This document shows, one piece after another, positions 33,306 through 42,211 of a DNA stretch of 64,000 bases; within the stretch, counting starts at the first letter, position 1; each line of letters starts with the position of its first letter. Below the pieces are notes generated by a model that saw nothing but the letters and a program-made list of their open reading frames with translations, was not told the origin of the DNA and searched no databases. The position numbers were made by a program, and so were the translations under genes. Source of the DNA: DASQPR01 sp963831705. Its GTDB lineage: Bacteria; Actinomycetota; Actinomycetes; Mycobacteriales; Micromonosporaceae. The stretch lies in NCBI GenBank assembly GCA_963831705.1, contig CAWHRE010000005.1, positions 489,763 to 553,762 on the forward strand, given 5' to 3'.

Positions 33306-35381
33306 CTAGCCGTCCAGACCGAGCGCGAGCGGCAACACCGGCCCTGCGCCGGCTCGACGTAGCAATGTGCCCGCGATCGCCATCGTCCAGCCGGAGTCGA
33401 CGTAGTCGTCGATCAGCAGGATCGGGCCGTCCGCCGCCGCGACCGCTGCCGCCAGGTCCGGGTCCAGCGCGATTCTCTCGTTCAGGACGCGTACGCGATG
33501 AGCGCTGTTGGCCCGGCCGGAATCGGTGCCACCCGCGTCGATCTCCCCGAGGTACGGCAACCGGCCGATCTCACCGACCCGGGTGGCGAGCGAGCGAACG
33601 AGCGTCCGATGCCGGACCGATCCGATCGACACGATCGCCGCCGGGCGAGCCGGCCAAGACCCGGCCCAGTCCTTCAACACCTCGACGACCGCGGCCACCA
33701 CGTCGGTGGGAGCCGGCACATCCGGGCCTTGCAGCTGCCGCAACCGGTCCCCCCAGCCCAGATCGGAGAGCCGGCCGATCGCACGCCCGGCCTCGGTCTG
33801 TTCGCCGACCGCGATCTTCCCGGATGCGAACGTGAGCCCGGTCGGCCACATCCGGCGCGGTGCGATCTCGACGCCGGGGCGACCGACATGCGTACGCGCG
33901 GCATCGAGCGCGGCGGCCGAGATGTCCGTCCGCTGAGTCGGCCCGGCGCAGTTGTCGCACCGGCCGCACGGTGCCGCGCCCGGATCGTCCAGCGCCCGGC
34001 GCAGAAACTCCATCCGGCAGCCGGTCGTGGTCTCGTAGTCGAGCATCAACTGCGCCTCCGCCGCTCGCGCCTGCGCAACCCGGGCCAGCCGCTCCTCGTC
34101 GTACGTCCACGCCGCGCCGGTCGACTCCCAGCCGCCCCGTACTCGGCGAACCGCTCCGTCGACGTCGAGCACCTTCAACATCAGCTCCAGCCGCGATCGG
34201 CGCAGCTCGACCTGCGCTTCCAGCACCGGCGTGGACAGCGGTCGTCCGGCCGCGTCGAGCGCGTCCAGCACCGCGCGGACCTGATCGGCCGGCGGGAACG
34301 CCAGCGACGCGAAGTAGTGCCAGATCGCTCGGTCTTCCCGGCCGGGCAGCAGAATCACGTCGGCGTGCTCGACGGCCCGCCCGGCCCGGCCGACCTGCTG
34401 GTAGTACGCGATCGGCGATGGCGGCGCACCGAGGTGGACGACGAAACCGAGATCCGGCTTGTCGAAGCCCATCCCGAGCGCAGACGTCGCGACCAGCGCT
34501 TTCACGCGATTCGCCAGTAGGTCAGATTCGGCTGCTTGGCGCTCGGCGTCTTCGGTCTGGCCGGTGTAGCTCGCCACCACGTATCCGCGCGAGCGAAGGA
34601 ACGTCGCGGTGTCGTTGGCCGCCGCGACCGTCAAGGCATAGATGATCCCGGAGCCCGGCAGCTCGCCCAGGTGCTCGCCGAGCCAGGCCAGCCGCTCGCC
34701 CGGCGTCGGCAGCGAGACGACGCTGAGGCGCAACGATGCCCGGTCGAGCGGGCCGCGCAGGACGAGCGCGTCGCCGAGCTGGTCGGCGACGTCCGCGGTG
34801 ACCCGTTCATTCGCGGTCGCCGTCGTCGCGAGGACGGCCGTCTCCGGGTCCAGCTCGGCCAGCAGCGTACGCAAGCGGCGGTAGTCCGGCCGGAAATCGT
34901 GCCCCCAGTCGGAAATGCAGTGCGCTTCGTCGACCACGAGCAGACCGGCCGCTGCGGCGAGCTTGGGCAGCACGTTGTCCCGGAAATCCGGATTATTGAG
35001 GCGCTCGGGACTGATCAGCAGGACATCGACCGTACCGTCGTGGACTTCGGCAGTGATCGTGTCCCAGTCATCGAGATTGGCGGAATTGATCGTGCGGGCG
35101 TGGATGCCGGCTCGTTCGGCCGCGCCGATCTGGTTGCGCATGAGCGCGATCAGCGGCGAGACAATCACGGTCGGCCCGGCGCCACGGTCTCGAAGGAGCC
35201 CGGTCGCGATGAAGTAAACCGCCGATTTGCCCCAACCCGTCCGCTGTACGCACAGCACGCGGCGCCGATCCACGACGAGCGCCTCGATCGCCCGCCATTG
35301 ATCATCACGTAGCTTCGCGGTTGGTCCGGCGAGCGCGCGGAGCAAGTCTTCGGCGCGCTCGCGGACGGTAGAAGTCGGCAT
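33306..35381 (-). CDS. recQ: RecQ-family helicase with C-terminal phosphoribosyltransferase-like domain
   Basis: 691 residues. Helicase motifs: LRDDQWRAIEALV, QRTGWGKSAVYF (Walker A with GWGKS), VVDEAHCISDWGHDFRPDYRRL (DEAH), TATANERV, SALGMGFDKPDLGFVVHLGAPPSPIAYYQQVGRAGR. The RecQ zinc site is reduced to TTGCRMEFLRRALDD...CGRCDNC. From about 525 comes a region not found in classical RecQ. It ends ILLIDDYVDSGWTMAIAGTLLRRAG, the PRPP-binding loop of type I phosphoribosyltransferases. Helicase action in DNA repair is expected; the role of the second domain is unknown. No HRDC domain is visible. Confidence 0.92.
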   Translation of the reverse strand: MPTSTVRERAEDLLRALAGPTAKLRDDQWRAIEALVVDRRRVLCVQRTGWGKSAVYFIATGLLRDRGAGPTVIVSPLIALMRNQIGAAERAGIHARTINSANLDDWDTITAEVHDGTVDVLLISPERLNNPDFRDNVLPKLAAAAGLLVVDEAHCISDWGHDFRPDYRRLRTLLAELDPETAVLATTATANERVTADVADQLGDALVLRGPLDRASLRLSVVSLPTPGERLAWLGEHLGELPGSGIIYALTVAAANDTATFLRSRGYVVASYTGQTEDAERQAAESDLLANRVKALVATSALGMGFDKPDLGFVVHLGAPPSPIAYYQQVGRAGRAVEHADVILLPGREDRAIWHYFASLAFPPADQVRAVLDALDAAGRPLSTPVLEAQVELRRSRLELMLKVLDVDGAVRRVRGGWESTGAAWTYDEERLARVAQARAAEAQLMLDYETTTGCRMEFLRRALDDPGAAPCGRCDNCAGPTQRTDISAAALDAARTHVGRPGVEIAPRRMWPTGLTFASGKIAVGEQTEAGRAIGRLSDLGWGDRLRQLQGPDVPAPTDVVAAVVEVLKDWAGSWPARPAAIVSIGSVRHRTLVRSLATRVGEIGRLPYLGEIDAGGTDSGRANSAHRVRVLNERIALDPDLAAAVAAADGPILLIDDYVDSGWTMAIAGTLLRRAGAGPVLPLALGLDG

Positions 35382-35462
35382 GAATCGGTTCTACCAGGAA
35401 GGGATGACAACTCGGGGCCGCGCCGAGTACAGATAACGGCGAGATACCGGCACAATGGACAG

Positions 35463-36539
35463 GTGCGATTCGAAGTCTCCCGCGTGCTCGATGCGATCGA
35501 GCGCCGTCTGACGATCGACCCGCTGGTCGCGTCCGGCGTTGTCGATCTCACCGAGGTAACCCGTCTCGGCGATCTTGACGGCGGCCGATCGGCGAACCTT
35601 CTGCGCCTCGGTTTGCTGGTGGATGCGCTCGGCCAGCGCCTTGGTGACAGTGCAGCGTCGCTCTACGCGGTGGCCGACCGAGGCCTCATGTCGGACACCG
35701 AGCTCACGTCGAACGAGCGAATGGTGATCCGCCGCTGGTCCGATGACGGGCTGATCGAGGTGCTGCCCGCAGGTGCGCCGGTGCAGACGCGGATGCGCGA
35801 GGTCAGCGCGTTGACCGGTCTCGCCATGATCACCCGGATCGGTGGTGCTCCGAACTCGTACGCGCCGGTGCCGGCACCCGGCGGCATCGCGCTCGCCCCG
35901 CATGCCGGTGGTGGCGCCGTACCGGGCCGCATGAACTCGGTCCTGTCCCGGCTGTGGCACTGCCCGGAACCGGATTGCCCGAGTTTCGGCTCGGCCCGTA
36001 CGACCGGCCAGCCGCCGGCCACGCTGCCCAGGGGCATCCCGACCTGCCCGCGGCACGGCACGCGCCTGGTCGACGCGGGACCACGGCCGCCGCTGCGCCC
36101 GATGGCGGCGCGGGTCGACGGCCTGGTTCGCGAGCGATTCATGATCGGCCAGCGGCCCTTCATCGTCGGACGTGCTCCGGATGAGCGCTCGGGCGTGGCA
36201 CTCGGGCCGTACTTGGACGAGGCGGCGGTCCGCTGGATCAGCCGCAATCACATCCGCCTGGAGCTATCCGGCGAGGACATGGTCGTCACGGACTCGAGCA
36301 CGAACGGCACCACGATCCTGACCCGGACCGATCCGAGCGCGGCACCCCAGACCGTCGCGCTCACGAACGGGCAATCCCGGACGTTGGGCGAGTGGGACAC
36401 GATCCGTCTACACAAGACGGTCGAGATCAGCCGCGCGGACCGGCTACCGGATCGGGCACCGGCAGCGAGCCCCGAATCGGTGATGGCGGACGCCCCGACG
36501 ATGGCGATGCGGCTACCAACCGATTTGGGTAGCTATTAG
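35463..36539 (+). CDS. FHA-domain protein
   Basis: 358 residues from a GTG. Residues 1-130 are helical, with two related half-segments and an RLGDLDGGRSANLLRLGLLVDALGQRL block. A Cys/His-rich segment (LWHCPEPDCPSFG, then IPTCPRHGTRL, about 160-205) looks like a zinc ribbon. The FHA domain spans about 225-325: FIVGRAPDERSGVAL, WISRNHIRLELSGEDMVVTDSSTNGTTIL (the conserved GR, SxxH and NG). FHA domains bind phosphothreonine, so this is probably a Ser/Thr-kinase effector; no kinase gene is in the window. It is divergent from recQ. Confidence 0.92.
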   Translation: MRFEVSRVLDAIERRLTIDPLVASGVVDLTEVTRLGDLDGGRSANLLRLGLLVDALGQRLGDSAASLYAVADRGLMSDTELTSNERMVIRRWSDDGLIEVLPAGAPVQTRMREVSALTGLAMITRIGGAPNSYAPVPAPGGIALAPHAGGGAVPGRMNSVLSRLWHCPEPDCPSFGSARTTGQPPATLPRGIPTCPRHGTRLVDAGPRPPLRPMAARVDGLVRERFMIGQRPFIVGRAPDERSGVALGPYLDEAAVRWISRNHIRLELSGEDMVVTDSSTNGTTILTRTDPSAAPQTVALTNGQSRTLGEWDTIRLHKTVEISRADRLPDRAPAASPESVMADAPTMAMRLPTDLGSY

Positions 36540-36761
36540 CTGCTATTTCCGCCGGTCACCGGGCCGCGGACGGCAATATCTGGGACTCCCCCGCAGCCGA
36601 CCTCTCCGGTATTCTTGCCCCTAGTTTTTGTGTACGTGGACCGCACCCGCGCCGCTCCGAGGTGATCGGCACCTCTCCGGAGGTGGAACTGCGCCGCTGC
36701 TCGAAAACGGCCATAAGGCCCGCACGTGCGCGGCCGGTACACCCTCGTGAAGGAGAGAAAG

Positions 36762-36965
36762 ATGGCGCAGGGAACCGTTAAATGGTTCAACGCCGAGAAG
36801 GGCTTCGGCTTCATCACCGTCGACGGCGGCGGAGCTGACGTATTTGTACACTTCTCCGCAATCCAGTCCAGTGGATACCGCACCCTGGAGGAGAACCAGC
36901 GGGTCGAGTTCGAGATCGCCCAGGGTCAGAAGGGTCCGCAGGCCGAGCAGGTCCGCCCCATCTGA
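36762..36965 (+). CDS. cspA: Cold-shock protein, CspA family
   Basis: 67 residues, exact family length, behind AAGGAGAG. RNP1 is KGFGFIT and RNP2 is DVFVHFS; the opening MAQGTVKWFNAEKGFGF is diagnostic. It binds single-stranded RNA/DNA and melts structure at low temperature. The 5' region is long (about 220 bp from the previous gene) and has a GAGGTG-ATCGG-CACCTC hairpin at 36659-36675 with a second GGAGGTGG nearby. A structured leader is usual for cold-shock genes. A terminator follows. Confidence 0.98.
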   Translation: MAQGTVKWFNAEKGFGFITVDGGGADVFVHFSAIQSSGYRTLEENQRVEFEIAQGQKGPQAEQVRPI

Positions 36966-36993
36966 CGATCGCCTGACGGCCGATCACCGATCC

Positions 36994-37029
36994 ACAAACC
37001 CCGCGTCCCGCAACGGCCGCGGGGTTTGT
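36994..37029. terminator. Bidirectional hairpin between the csp and Rsm22-like genes
   Basis: 12-bp stem ACAAACCCCGCG / CGCGGGGTTTGT with a 12-nt loop between two convergent genes. Each flank is short of T, so it is a weak but plausible two-way terminator. Confidence 0.7.
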
Positions 37030-37032
37030 CGT

Positions 37033-37992
37033 CTAAAACGAATCGCCCCAGGAGACGTCGCGGGCCTGCCGGTAGTCCTCACCGTGGCGCTTCGTGACAA
37101 TCCGATCGGCTACCGTGCCGTCCGGCTGACACAGGCGTAGCGACACCAGTCCCTTGCGTTGGGTCGGGCGACGGAGCACGCGCGATCCGGTCTGCTCGGC
37201 GATTTCCTCGGACGAGACGGCCACAACGTACGAGAACTTCTCGTCTTCGTAGCTCAGCTCGGCATCCTTGATCCGGCGGTGCAACGATGACCGGTTGACC
37301 CGAGCGCCGAAGTGGCACCAGTCCTTCCCCGCCGGTAGCGGGCACGCGAGCTGGTGCGGGCACGGCGCCGCGATGACCCGCCCGAGCTCGATCAACGCGG
37401 TACGCGCCTCGAGAATCCGCTCGTACCCGGCCGGCGTACCGGGCTCGATCACGAGGACGATCGGCGCCACGGCGGCGGCGCCCTCGACCAGTGCCCGGCG
37501 GCCCTCCGGTGGCAGTTCGCCGAGCACGTACGAAACGGTCGCGAGATCGGCCGGCGGCAGCGTTCCGGGCAACTGCTGCGGCAACCATGAGGCGGCTCGT
37601 AGCGCTGCCGACGGAGACTGCGCCGCGAGCCCGGCGCCGAATGCGAGAGCGGCCTTGACCTGGTCAACCACCGTGATGCGAGCCACGTCCGGGTACGCAT
37701 CGACGACGGCCCACGCCGCCGCGCCGGTCCCACCGCCGATGTCGAGCAGGCTCGTGGGACGAAGCGATGCGACCGAGGCGAGCGCGGCCCGGACCGCCGA
37801 ATACGTGGCCGGCATCCGGTACGCCGCGTACGCCGCGACGTCGATATCACTGGCCAGAATCGGTGCCGACGGTGCGGAACCCGAACGATATGCCGCGATC
37901 AGCCGGTCGACCGAACCACGCAGCGCCTCGGTCGGTACCCCGTTGAGCTGGGCGGTGAGCGCATATCGCAGTGGTTCCGGCAATTCGCTCAT
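37033..37992 (-). CDS. Rsm22-like methyltransferase
   Basis: 319 residues from the ATG at 37992 (AGGAAG ribosome site). S-adenosylmethionine motif: TSLLDIGGGTGAAAWAVVDAYPDV, preceded by AAYAAYRMPATYSAVRAAL, the family hallmark upstream of motif I. A cluster APCPHQLACPLPAGKDWCHFGARVNRSSLHR (three Cys and two His) is the conserved metal-binding segment of Rsm22, a mitochondrial ribosomal small-subunit protein. The bacterial members are assumed to act on rRNA or the ribosome, but this is unproven. Confidence 0.9.
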   Translation of the reverse strand: MSELPEPLRYALTAQLNGVPTEALRGSVDRLIAAYRSGSAPSAPILASDIDVAAYAAYRMPATYSAVRAALASVASLRPTSLLDIGGGTGAAAWAVVDAYPDVARITVVDQVKAALAFGAGLAAQSPSAALRAASWLPQQLPGTLPPADLATVSYVLGELPPEGRRALVEGAAAVAPIVLVIEPGTPAGYERILEARTALIELGRVIAAPCPHQLACPLPAGKDWCHFGARVNRSSLHRRIKDAELSYEDEKFSYVVAVSSEEIAEQTGSRVLRRPTQRKGLVSLRLCQPDGTVADRIVTKRHGEDYRQARDVSWGDSF

Positions 37993-38138
37993 ACACTTCC
38001 TTTGTTGTCTATATCTCACAGTTAGTCCGAAAGACTGCATGATCGTATCCCGTAAGCGTGACCTTGAAGCGCGCCTGATCCGGCGGCCAGCCGTCGGCGA
38101 GCTTGCTCGTCGTCGCCCGACCTGACGAGACTGTGCCG

Positions 38139-39125
38139 ATGAGCATCCTCGTGATCGACCACGACACGGTCACCGACATCCTGACGCTGCCGGCGTGCAT
38201 CGCGGTCATGCGGGAGACGCTGAGCGCGCTCGGTGGCGGAGACGGTTTTCAGCCGCTGCGGTCCGTCGTGCGCCCACCGGGTCTGGCCGGATTTCTCGGC
38301 ATCATGCCGGGGTACGTCGGCGGCGACACGCCGGCGCTCGGCATCAAGCTGCTCGGCATCTACCCCGGCAATCCGGCGATCGGGCTCGACTCGCACCAGG
38401 GCGTGGTCGTGCTGCTGGACCCGGCGACCGGTGAGACCCGAGCGATCGTCAACGCGACCGCGATCACGTCGGTACGCACGGCGGCCGTCTCCGCGGTCGC
38501 GACCGATGTCCTGGCGCGACCGGACGCGTCCGTTCTCACAGTCGCCGGAACCGGGTTCCAGGCGCAGTGGCACGTTCGCGCGCTGGCGCTGGTCCGCAAG
38601 CTCGAACGAGTCCGCCTGACCGGCCGCGACGCGGTACGAGGCGGATCGGTGGCTCGCCGCCTGACCGATGAGATCGGCGTACCGGTCGAGTTCGTCGCCG
38701 AACCCGCGAACGCGTACGACGGCGCCGACATTGTGGTGACCGCTACGACGTCGTCAGCTCCGGTGCTCCGCCGGGAATGGCTCGCCCCCGGTACGCACGT
38801 GAACGCGGTCGGAGCCTGCGTACCGTCGGCTCGCGAACTCGACACCGAGACCGTGGCGACCAGCCGATTCGTGGTCGACCGCCGGGAGTCGGCGCTCGCC
38901 GAGTCGGGCGACTACCTGATCGCCGCGGCCGACGCCGGCTTCGGCCCGGAACACATCGTCGCCGAGTTGGGCGAGATCCTCGCCGGTACGGCCGTCGGTC
39001 GTACCGCGCCAGGTGACCTGACCGTGTTCGAGTCGCTGGGGCTTGCGGTGGAAGACCTGGCCGCCGCGCGATACGTATGCGCGACGGCGGAGGCAACCGG
39101 TCGCGGTTCGGTCGTGCCGTTCTGA
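38139..39125 (+). CDS. Ornithine cyclodeaminase/mu-crystallin family protein
   Basis: 328 residues from the ATG at 38139. Family features: LPACIAVMRETLSAL near the start, GIKLLGIYPGNPAIGLDSHQGVVVLLDPATGETRAIVNATAITSVRTAAVSAVATDVL, then the NAD loop SVLTVAGTGFQAQWHVRALALV. Late in the protein, WLAPGTHVNAVGACVPSARELDTE matches the conserved GxHxNxxG. Members deaminate ornithine or alanine or reduce cyclic imines, and the substrate cannot be assigned. It is convergent with the gene ending at 39132. Confidence 0.92.
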   Translation: MSILVIDHDTVTDILTLPACIAVMRETLSALGGGDGFQPLRSVVRPPGLAGFLGIMPGYVGGDTPALGIKLLGIYPGNPAIGLDSHQGVVVLLDPATGETRAIVNATAITSVRTAAVSAVATDVLARPDASVLTVAGTGFQAQWHVRALALVRKLERVRLTGRDAVRGGSVARRLTDEIGVPVEFVAEPANAYDGADIVVTATTSSAPVLRREWLAPGTHVNAVGACVPSARELDTETVATSRFVVDRRESALAESGDYLIAAADAGFGPEHIVAELGEILAGTAVGRTAPGDLTVFESLGLAVEDLAAARYVCATAEATGRGSVVPF

Positions 39126-39131
39126 CCGGGC

Positions 39132-40562
39132 CTAAATGAGGTGCTGGATGTAGCTGACGCAATCCGCGTTCACCGATGTCCAGGACACTCCGAACGCGGA
39201 CGTACTGGATGCTTCGAGCGACATGCCGTCGCGCTCCACGTACCCCCAGAAGCTAAGCGTCTTCGACAGTCCGTACTTCTGAATCAAGTGGCGTATCGCG
39301 AGGTAGCCGATGTCCTCGGACGCGGATGACGTCAGCCGGTCCGAGCTGTCCAGCTCCGACGTCATGTACACGTTCCGTTTCCACTTGCCGGTGTGCACCC
39401 AGGTACGCACTTCGTTGATCGCGTCCGACATCCAGAAGGAATGGCCCTCGCTCGCGATGTAGTCCGCCAACCCATTCGCGAACGAATTGTTGCCGGTGCC
39501 GTAGGTGCCGTATTCGAGCGCGACCTCGCCCATCCCCCACTGCAGCGTCGCGGTCATCTCCGATGAGCCGCCCTCGTTCGCCTTCGGCAGGAACAGTGCC
39601 ATCTCGATGTCCGACCTGTCGACCGGATCGGTGGTGACGGTGTAGTCCGCAGCGTTCGAAACCGAGCCGAACCACAGCTGTGCCTCGGCCGGATCCGCCA
39701 GGTACACCAGGTAGACCTGCGGCTTGCCCCAGTGTGCAAAGGTGTCCGCGACGGTCGCGGCGTGCTGAGCGTCGGTCATCGCCGCGGAGAGGTGGGACGC
39801 CTCGTTGCTCGACGCAGCAAGCACGATCCGACGGGCCGGATCCACCTTGACGGACAGATTCGCGACCAACCACGGCAGCGGCGAATCGTGTTGGGGATCC
39901 TTGGTCGGCATCTGGAACGACTCGACGCGTACCTGACCGGCTTTGAGCTCCAACGTCACGGTCAACGTCGCGGCGAGTTCGGTGCACCCAGCCGTGATCA
40001 GGCAGAACGACGCGTCAATCGAGTACTGCTGCGGATTCACCGAAACCGGTATCTCGTCATAGATGGCGGCCTGTGCGTAGTACGCCACGTGCATCTGCCG
40101 GAGATTGTCGAAGATCCGCTGGTACTCGGCGACTGCCTCGTGCGCGGATGGGTCGACCATCGCCATCCAGCCGACCCGATCGCCGGCGACCAACGCGGCC
40201 GCCTGAGTCTTAAGCGCGAGATCCAGGTTGTTGGTACTCGGAACCGACGCTGTTGCCGTCGGCGTGCTGGCGGCTTTGGGCCCGGACGAGACCACCTTCG
40301 GCGTGTGGTTGACGGCTCGGAGCGCGTACACGCCGAGACCACAGACAACGGCGAGGACGACCACCGCGGCAGTAATGATCCCAACAATCAGCTTCGTCTG
40401 GCTCCGGCCCGGCGGAAGCGGCAACGGTATCGGGTGCGCGGGGTAGTAGTAAGGCTGCTGAGGCGGCGGTGCCCAGGGTGACGGAGCCTGTGCGGGAATC
40501 GGCGGTTGGGTAGGCCAAGGAGTTGGCGACGCCGGAGGCGAGTTGCTCTCAGGTTCGGTCAC
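39132..40562 (-). CDS. Membrane-anchored protein, peptidase-MA-like without the zinc motif (paralog A)
   Basis: 476 residues from a GTG (VTEPESNSPP) that is conserved in the neighbouring paralog. Residues 1-55 are Pro-rich and cytoplasmic, one membrane helix spans about 60-82, and the remainder is extracytoplasmic. One pair of cysteines (CLITAGC) may form a disulfide. The C-terminal part, FANGLADYIASEGHSFWMSDAINEVRTWVHTGKWKRNVY to SKTLSFWGYV, resembles the end of peptidase-MA-like gluzincins (LxEGxADYV...). The place of HExxH is taken by WGMGEVALEYGTYG, so there is no catalytic site. Function unknown. Confidence 0.75.
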   Translation of the reverse strand: MTEPESNSPPASPTPWPTQPPIPAQAPSPWAPPPQQPYYYPAHPIPLPLPPGRSQTKLIVGIITAAVVVLAVVCGLGVYALRAVNHTPKVVSSGPKAASTPTATASVPSTNNLDLALKTQAAALVAGDRVGWMAMVDPSAHEAVAEYQRIFDNLRQMHVAYYAQAAIYDEIPVSVNPQQYSIDASFCLITAGCTELAATLTVTLELKAGQVRVESFQMPTKDPQHDSPLPWLVANLSVKVDPARRIVLAASSNEASHLSAAMTDAQHAATVADTFAHWGKPQVYLVYLADPAEAQLWFGSVSNAADYTVTTDPVDRSDIEMALFLPKANEGGSSEMTATLQWGMGEVALEYGTYGTGNNSFANGLADYIASEGHSFWMSDAINEVRTWVHTGKWKRNVYMTSELDSSDRLTSSASEDIGYLAIRHLIQKYGLSKTLSFWGYVERDGMSLEASSTSAFGVSWTSVNADCVSYIQHLI

Positions 40563-40636
40563 GGCGGGAAGCATAGGGCAACCGTTTGCGACCGTACATG
40601 AGCTGATCGGCCGGGGCAGCCGATACAGCCCTGGCC

Positions 40637-42094
40637 CTAAAACTGTTGCTCGATGTAGTTGACGCAGTCGGTGTTGACGGACGCCCACGGTAGCCCGAAC
40701 GCGGTGCGGCTCGCGTTGTCCAGCGCATATCCGGAGCGCTCTACATCTCCCCAGAAGTCCAGTGTCTTGGACAGACCGAACCGTTGGATCATGCGGGTGA
40801 AAGCAAGCACACCGATTCCCTCAGCGGCCGCAAACGTCGCGTTGTCCGTGCTGGCCAGTTCGGTGGTCAGATAGACGTTCTTCTTCCATTTGCCGGACCG
40901 GACATAGGTCCGGACGCTCGAGATTTCGCCTTCGTTCCAGCTCGGCTGGCCGACCGTCGAGATGTATCTGGCCAGGCCGTTCACGAACGAATTATTGCCA
41001 TTGCCGCCTGCGCCGTACTGCAGGGCGATCTCCCCCATCGACCACCGCATTGTTTGTATGAGTCCACCCGGCCCGCCATCGTCGTCTGCGGCCGGCATAT
41101 ACAACACGGTTTCGATGTCGAAATTGCTGACCGGCCGGGTGGAGACAATGGTGTTCGATCCGGCTTTGCCTCCGAACCAGGTCTTGGCCTCGGCCGCTCC
41201 GGCCAGGTAGACGACGTACTGGTCGGGCTTTACCCAATGTGCGTACCGATCGGCAACGGCAGCCGCCTGCTCGGCTTTCCGCAGCGCCGAGGGCAACTTG
41301 CCTTGTTCGTCGGTGGTTGCCGCGACAATGACCCGAGAACCGACCGCTACCGATAGGTCGCTCACCAGCCACGGCAACGGTTGTTCATGCGACCGGTCGG
41401 GCGCAGGCAGCGTGATGGTCTCGATCACCATTCGGCCGCCCAGCGGTTTTGCGGTCACCGCCAACGTCTCGTGCAGACCGTTGCAAGGCGCCGCGACCAG
41501 GCAATAGTCGACACGGATGGAGTACTCCTCCAAGTCCTCGTGCGATACAAATCCCGTGTAACTCTCCTGGTGCCACGACGCGACCTTCATGGCGCTCAGG
41601 TTGTGGAAGATCCGCTGATACTCGGCCACAGTCTTGGTCGCGCTCGGATCCACCGCCGCCAACCACGCGGCTTGATCGCCTGCCAGCAGCGCATCGTCCT
41701 GGCGGTCCAGCGAGCCATTCATCGTGGTGACATCCGGTGTCATCGTCACGGGTACGGTCGGCCCGTCCGCGGGAATCGCCGCCGCCGCGTGGTGGCGCAG
41801 GCTGCGCGAATAGACCACACCGGCCGTCACGAGACCAGCCAGCACCACGACGACGAGTGCTGCGATTCCGAAGATCAGGCCGGTCCGACGACGCGGCGGT
41901 GGCGCTGTGACGACCGGAACCGGGTAGTAATACGCCGCCGGCGGCCAAGCGATCGGCGGTGGCGGTGGCGGTCCCCACGAGCCGGGGATCCCCGTTGACG
42001 GCGGTACCGGGGCCGAACCGGTCGCGTCGGGTGTCGGTCGCGAAGGAATCGACGACGCTGGAGCAAGAGATGAGGAAGTCTCCGGTTCGGTCAC
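40637..42094 (-). CDS. Membrane-anchored protein, peptidase-MA-like without the zinc motif (paralog B)
   Basis: 485 residues from the GTG at 42094 (VTEPETSSSL). Same plan as the protein at 39132: Pro-rich tail, membrane helix (about 73-97), extracytoplasmic domain with CLVAAPC, WSMGEIALQYGAGGNGNNSFVNGLARYIS and SKTLDFWGDVERSGYALDN. The two are clearly tandem duplicates. Even the DNA around the start codons is similar (CCGCTGTGACCGAACC against CCGCCGTGACCGAACC). The frame continues upstream to 42286, but that part overlaps the TetR operators and is not protein-like. Its promoter region carries the two operators at 42139 and 42185. Confidence 0.77.
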   Translation of the reverse strand: MTEPETSSSLAPASSIPSRPTPDATGSAPVPPSTGIPGSWGPPPPPPIAWPPAAYYYPVPVVTAPPPRRRTGLIFGIAALVVVVLAGLVTAGVVYSRSLRHHAAAAIPADGPTVPVTMTPDVTTMNGSLDRQDDALLAGDQAAWLAAVDPSATKTVAEYQRIFHNLSAMKVASWHQESYTGFVSHEDLEEYSIRVDYCLVAAPCNGLHETLAVTAKPLGGRMVIETITLPAPDRSHEQPLPWLVSDLSVAVGSRVIVAATTDEQGKLPSALRKAEQAAAVADRYAHWVKPDQYVVYLAGAAEAKTWFGGKAGSNTIVSTRPVSNFDIETVLYMPAADDDGGPGGLIQTMRWSMGEIALQYGAGGNGNNSFVNGLARYISTVGQPSWNEGEISSVRTYVRSGKWKKNVYLTTELASTDNATFAAAEGIGVLAFTRMIQRFGLSKTLDFWGDVERSGYALDNASRTAFGLPWASVNTDCVNYIEQQF

Positions 42095-42138
42095 AGCGGC
42101 AGCATAAGTGAGCGTGAAGCGTTTGATAAGAGTCCTAA

Positions 42139-42154
42139 CTTGAACGCGTTCAAG
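42139..42154. promoter_or_regulatory. Perfect palindromic operator, site 1
   Basis: CTTGAACGCGTTCAAG is a perfect 16-bp palindrome in the divergent region between paralog B (starts 42094) and the small membrane-protein gene (42212). It is probably bound by the TetR regulator encoded at 42715. Confidence 0.75.
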
Positions 42155-42184
42155 ATTTGCGCTACGGTCTCCTTCCGCAAGGAA

Positions 42185-42200
42185 TTTGAACACGTTCAAG
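42185..42200. promoter_or_regulatory. Near-palindromic operator, site 2
   Basis: TTTGAACACGTTCAAG shares TTGAAC...GTTCAA with site 1; the centres lie 46 bp apart. It ends 11 bases before the start codon at 42212, so a bound repressor would block that gene. Confidence 0.75.
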
Positions 42201-42211
42201 AAAGGATCGCC

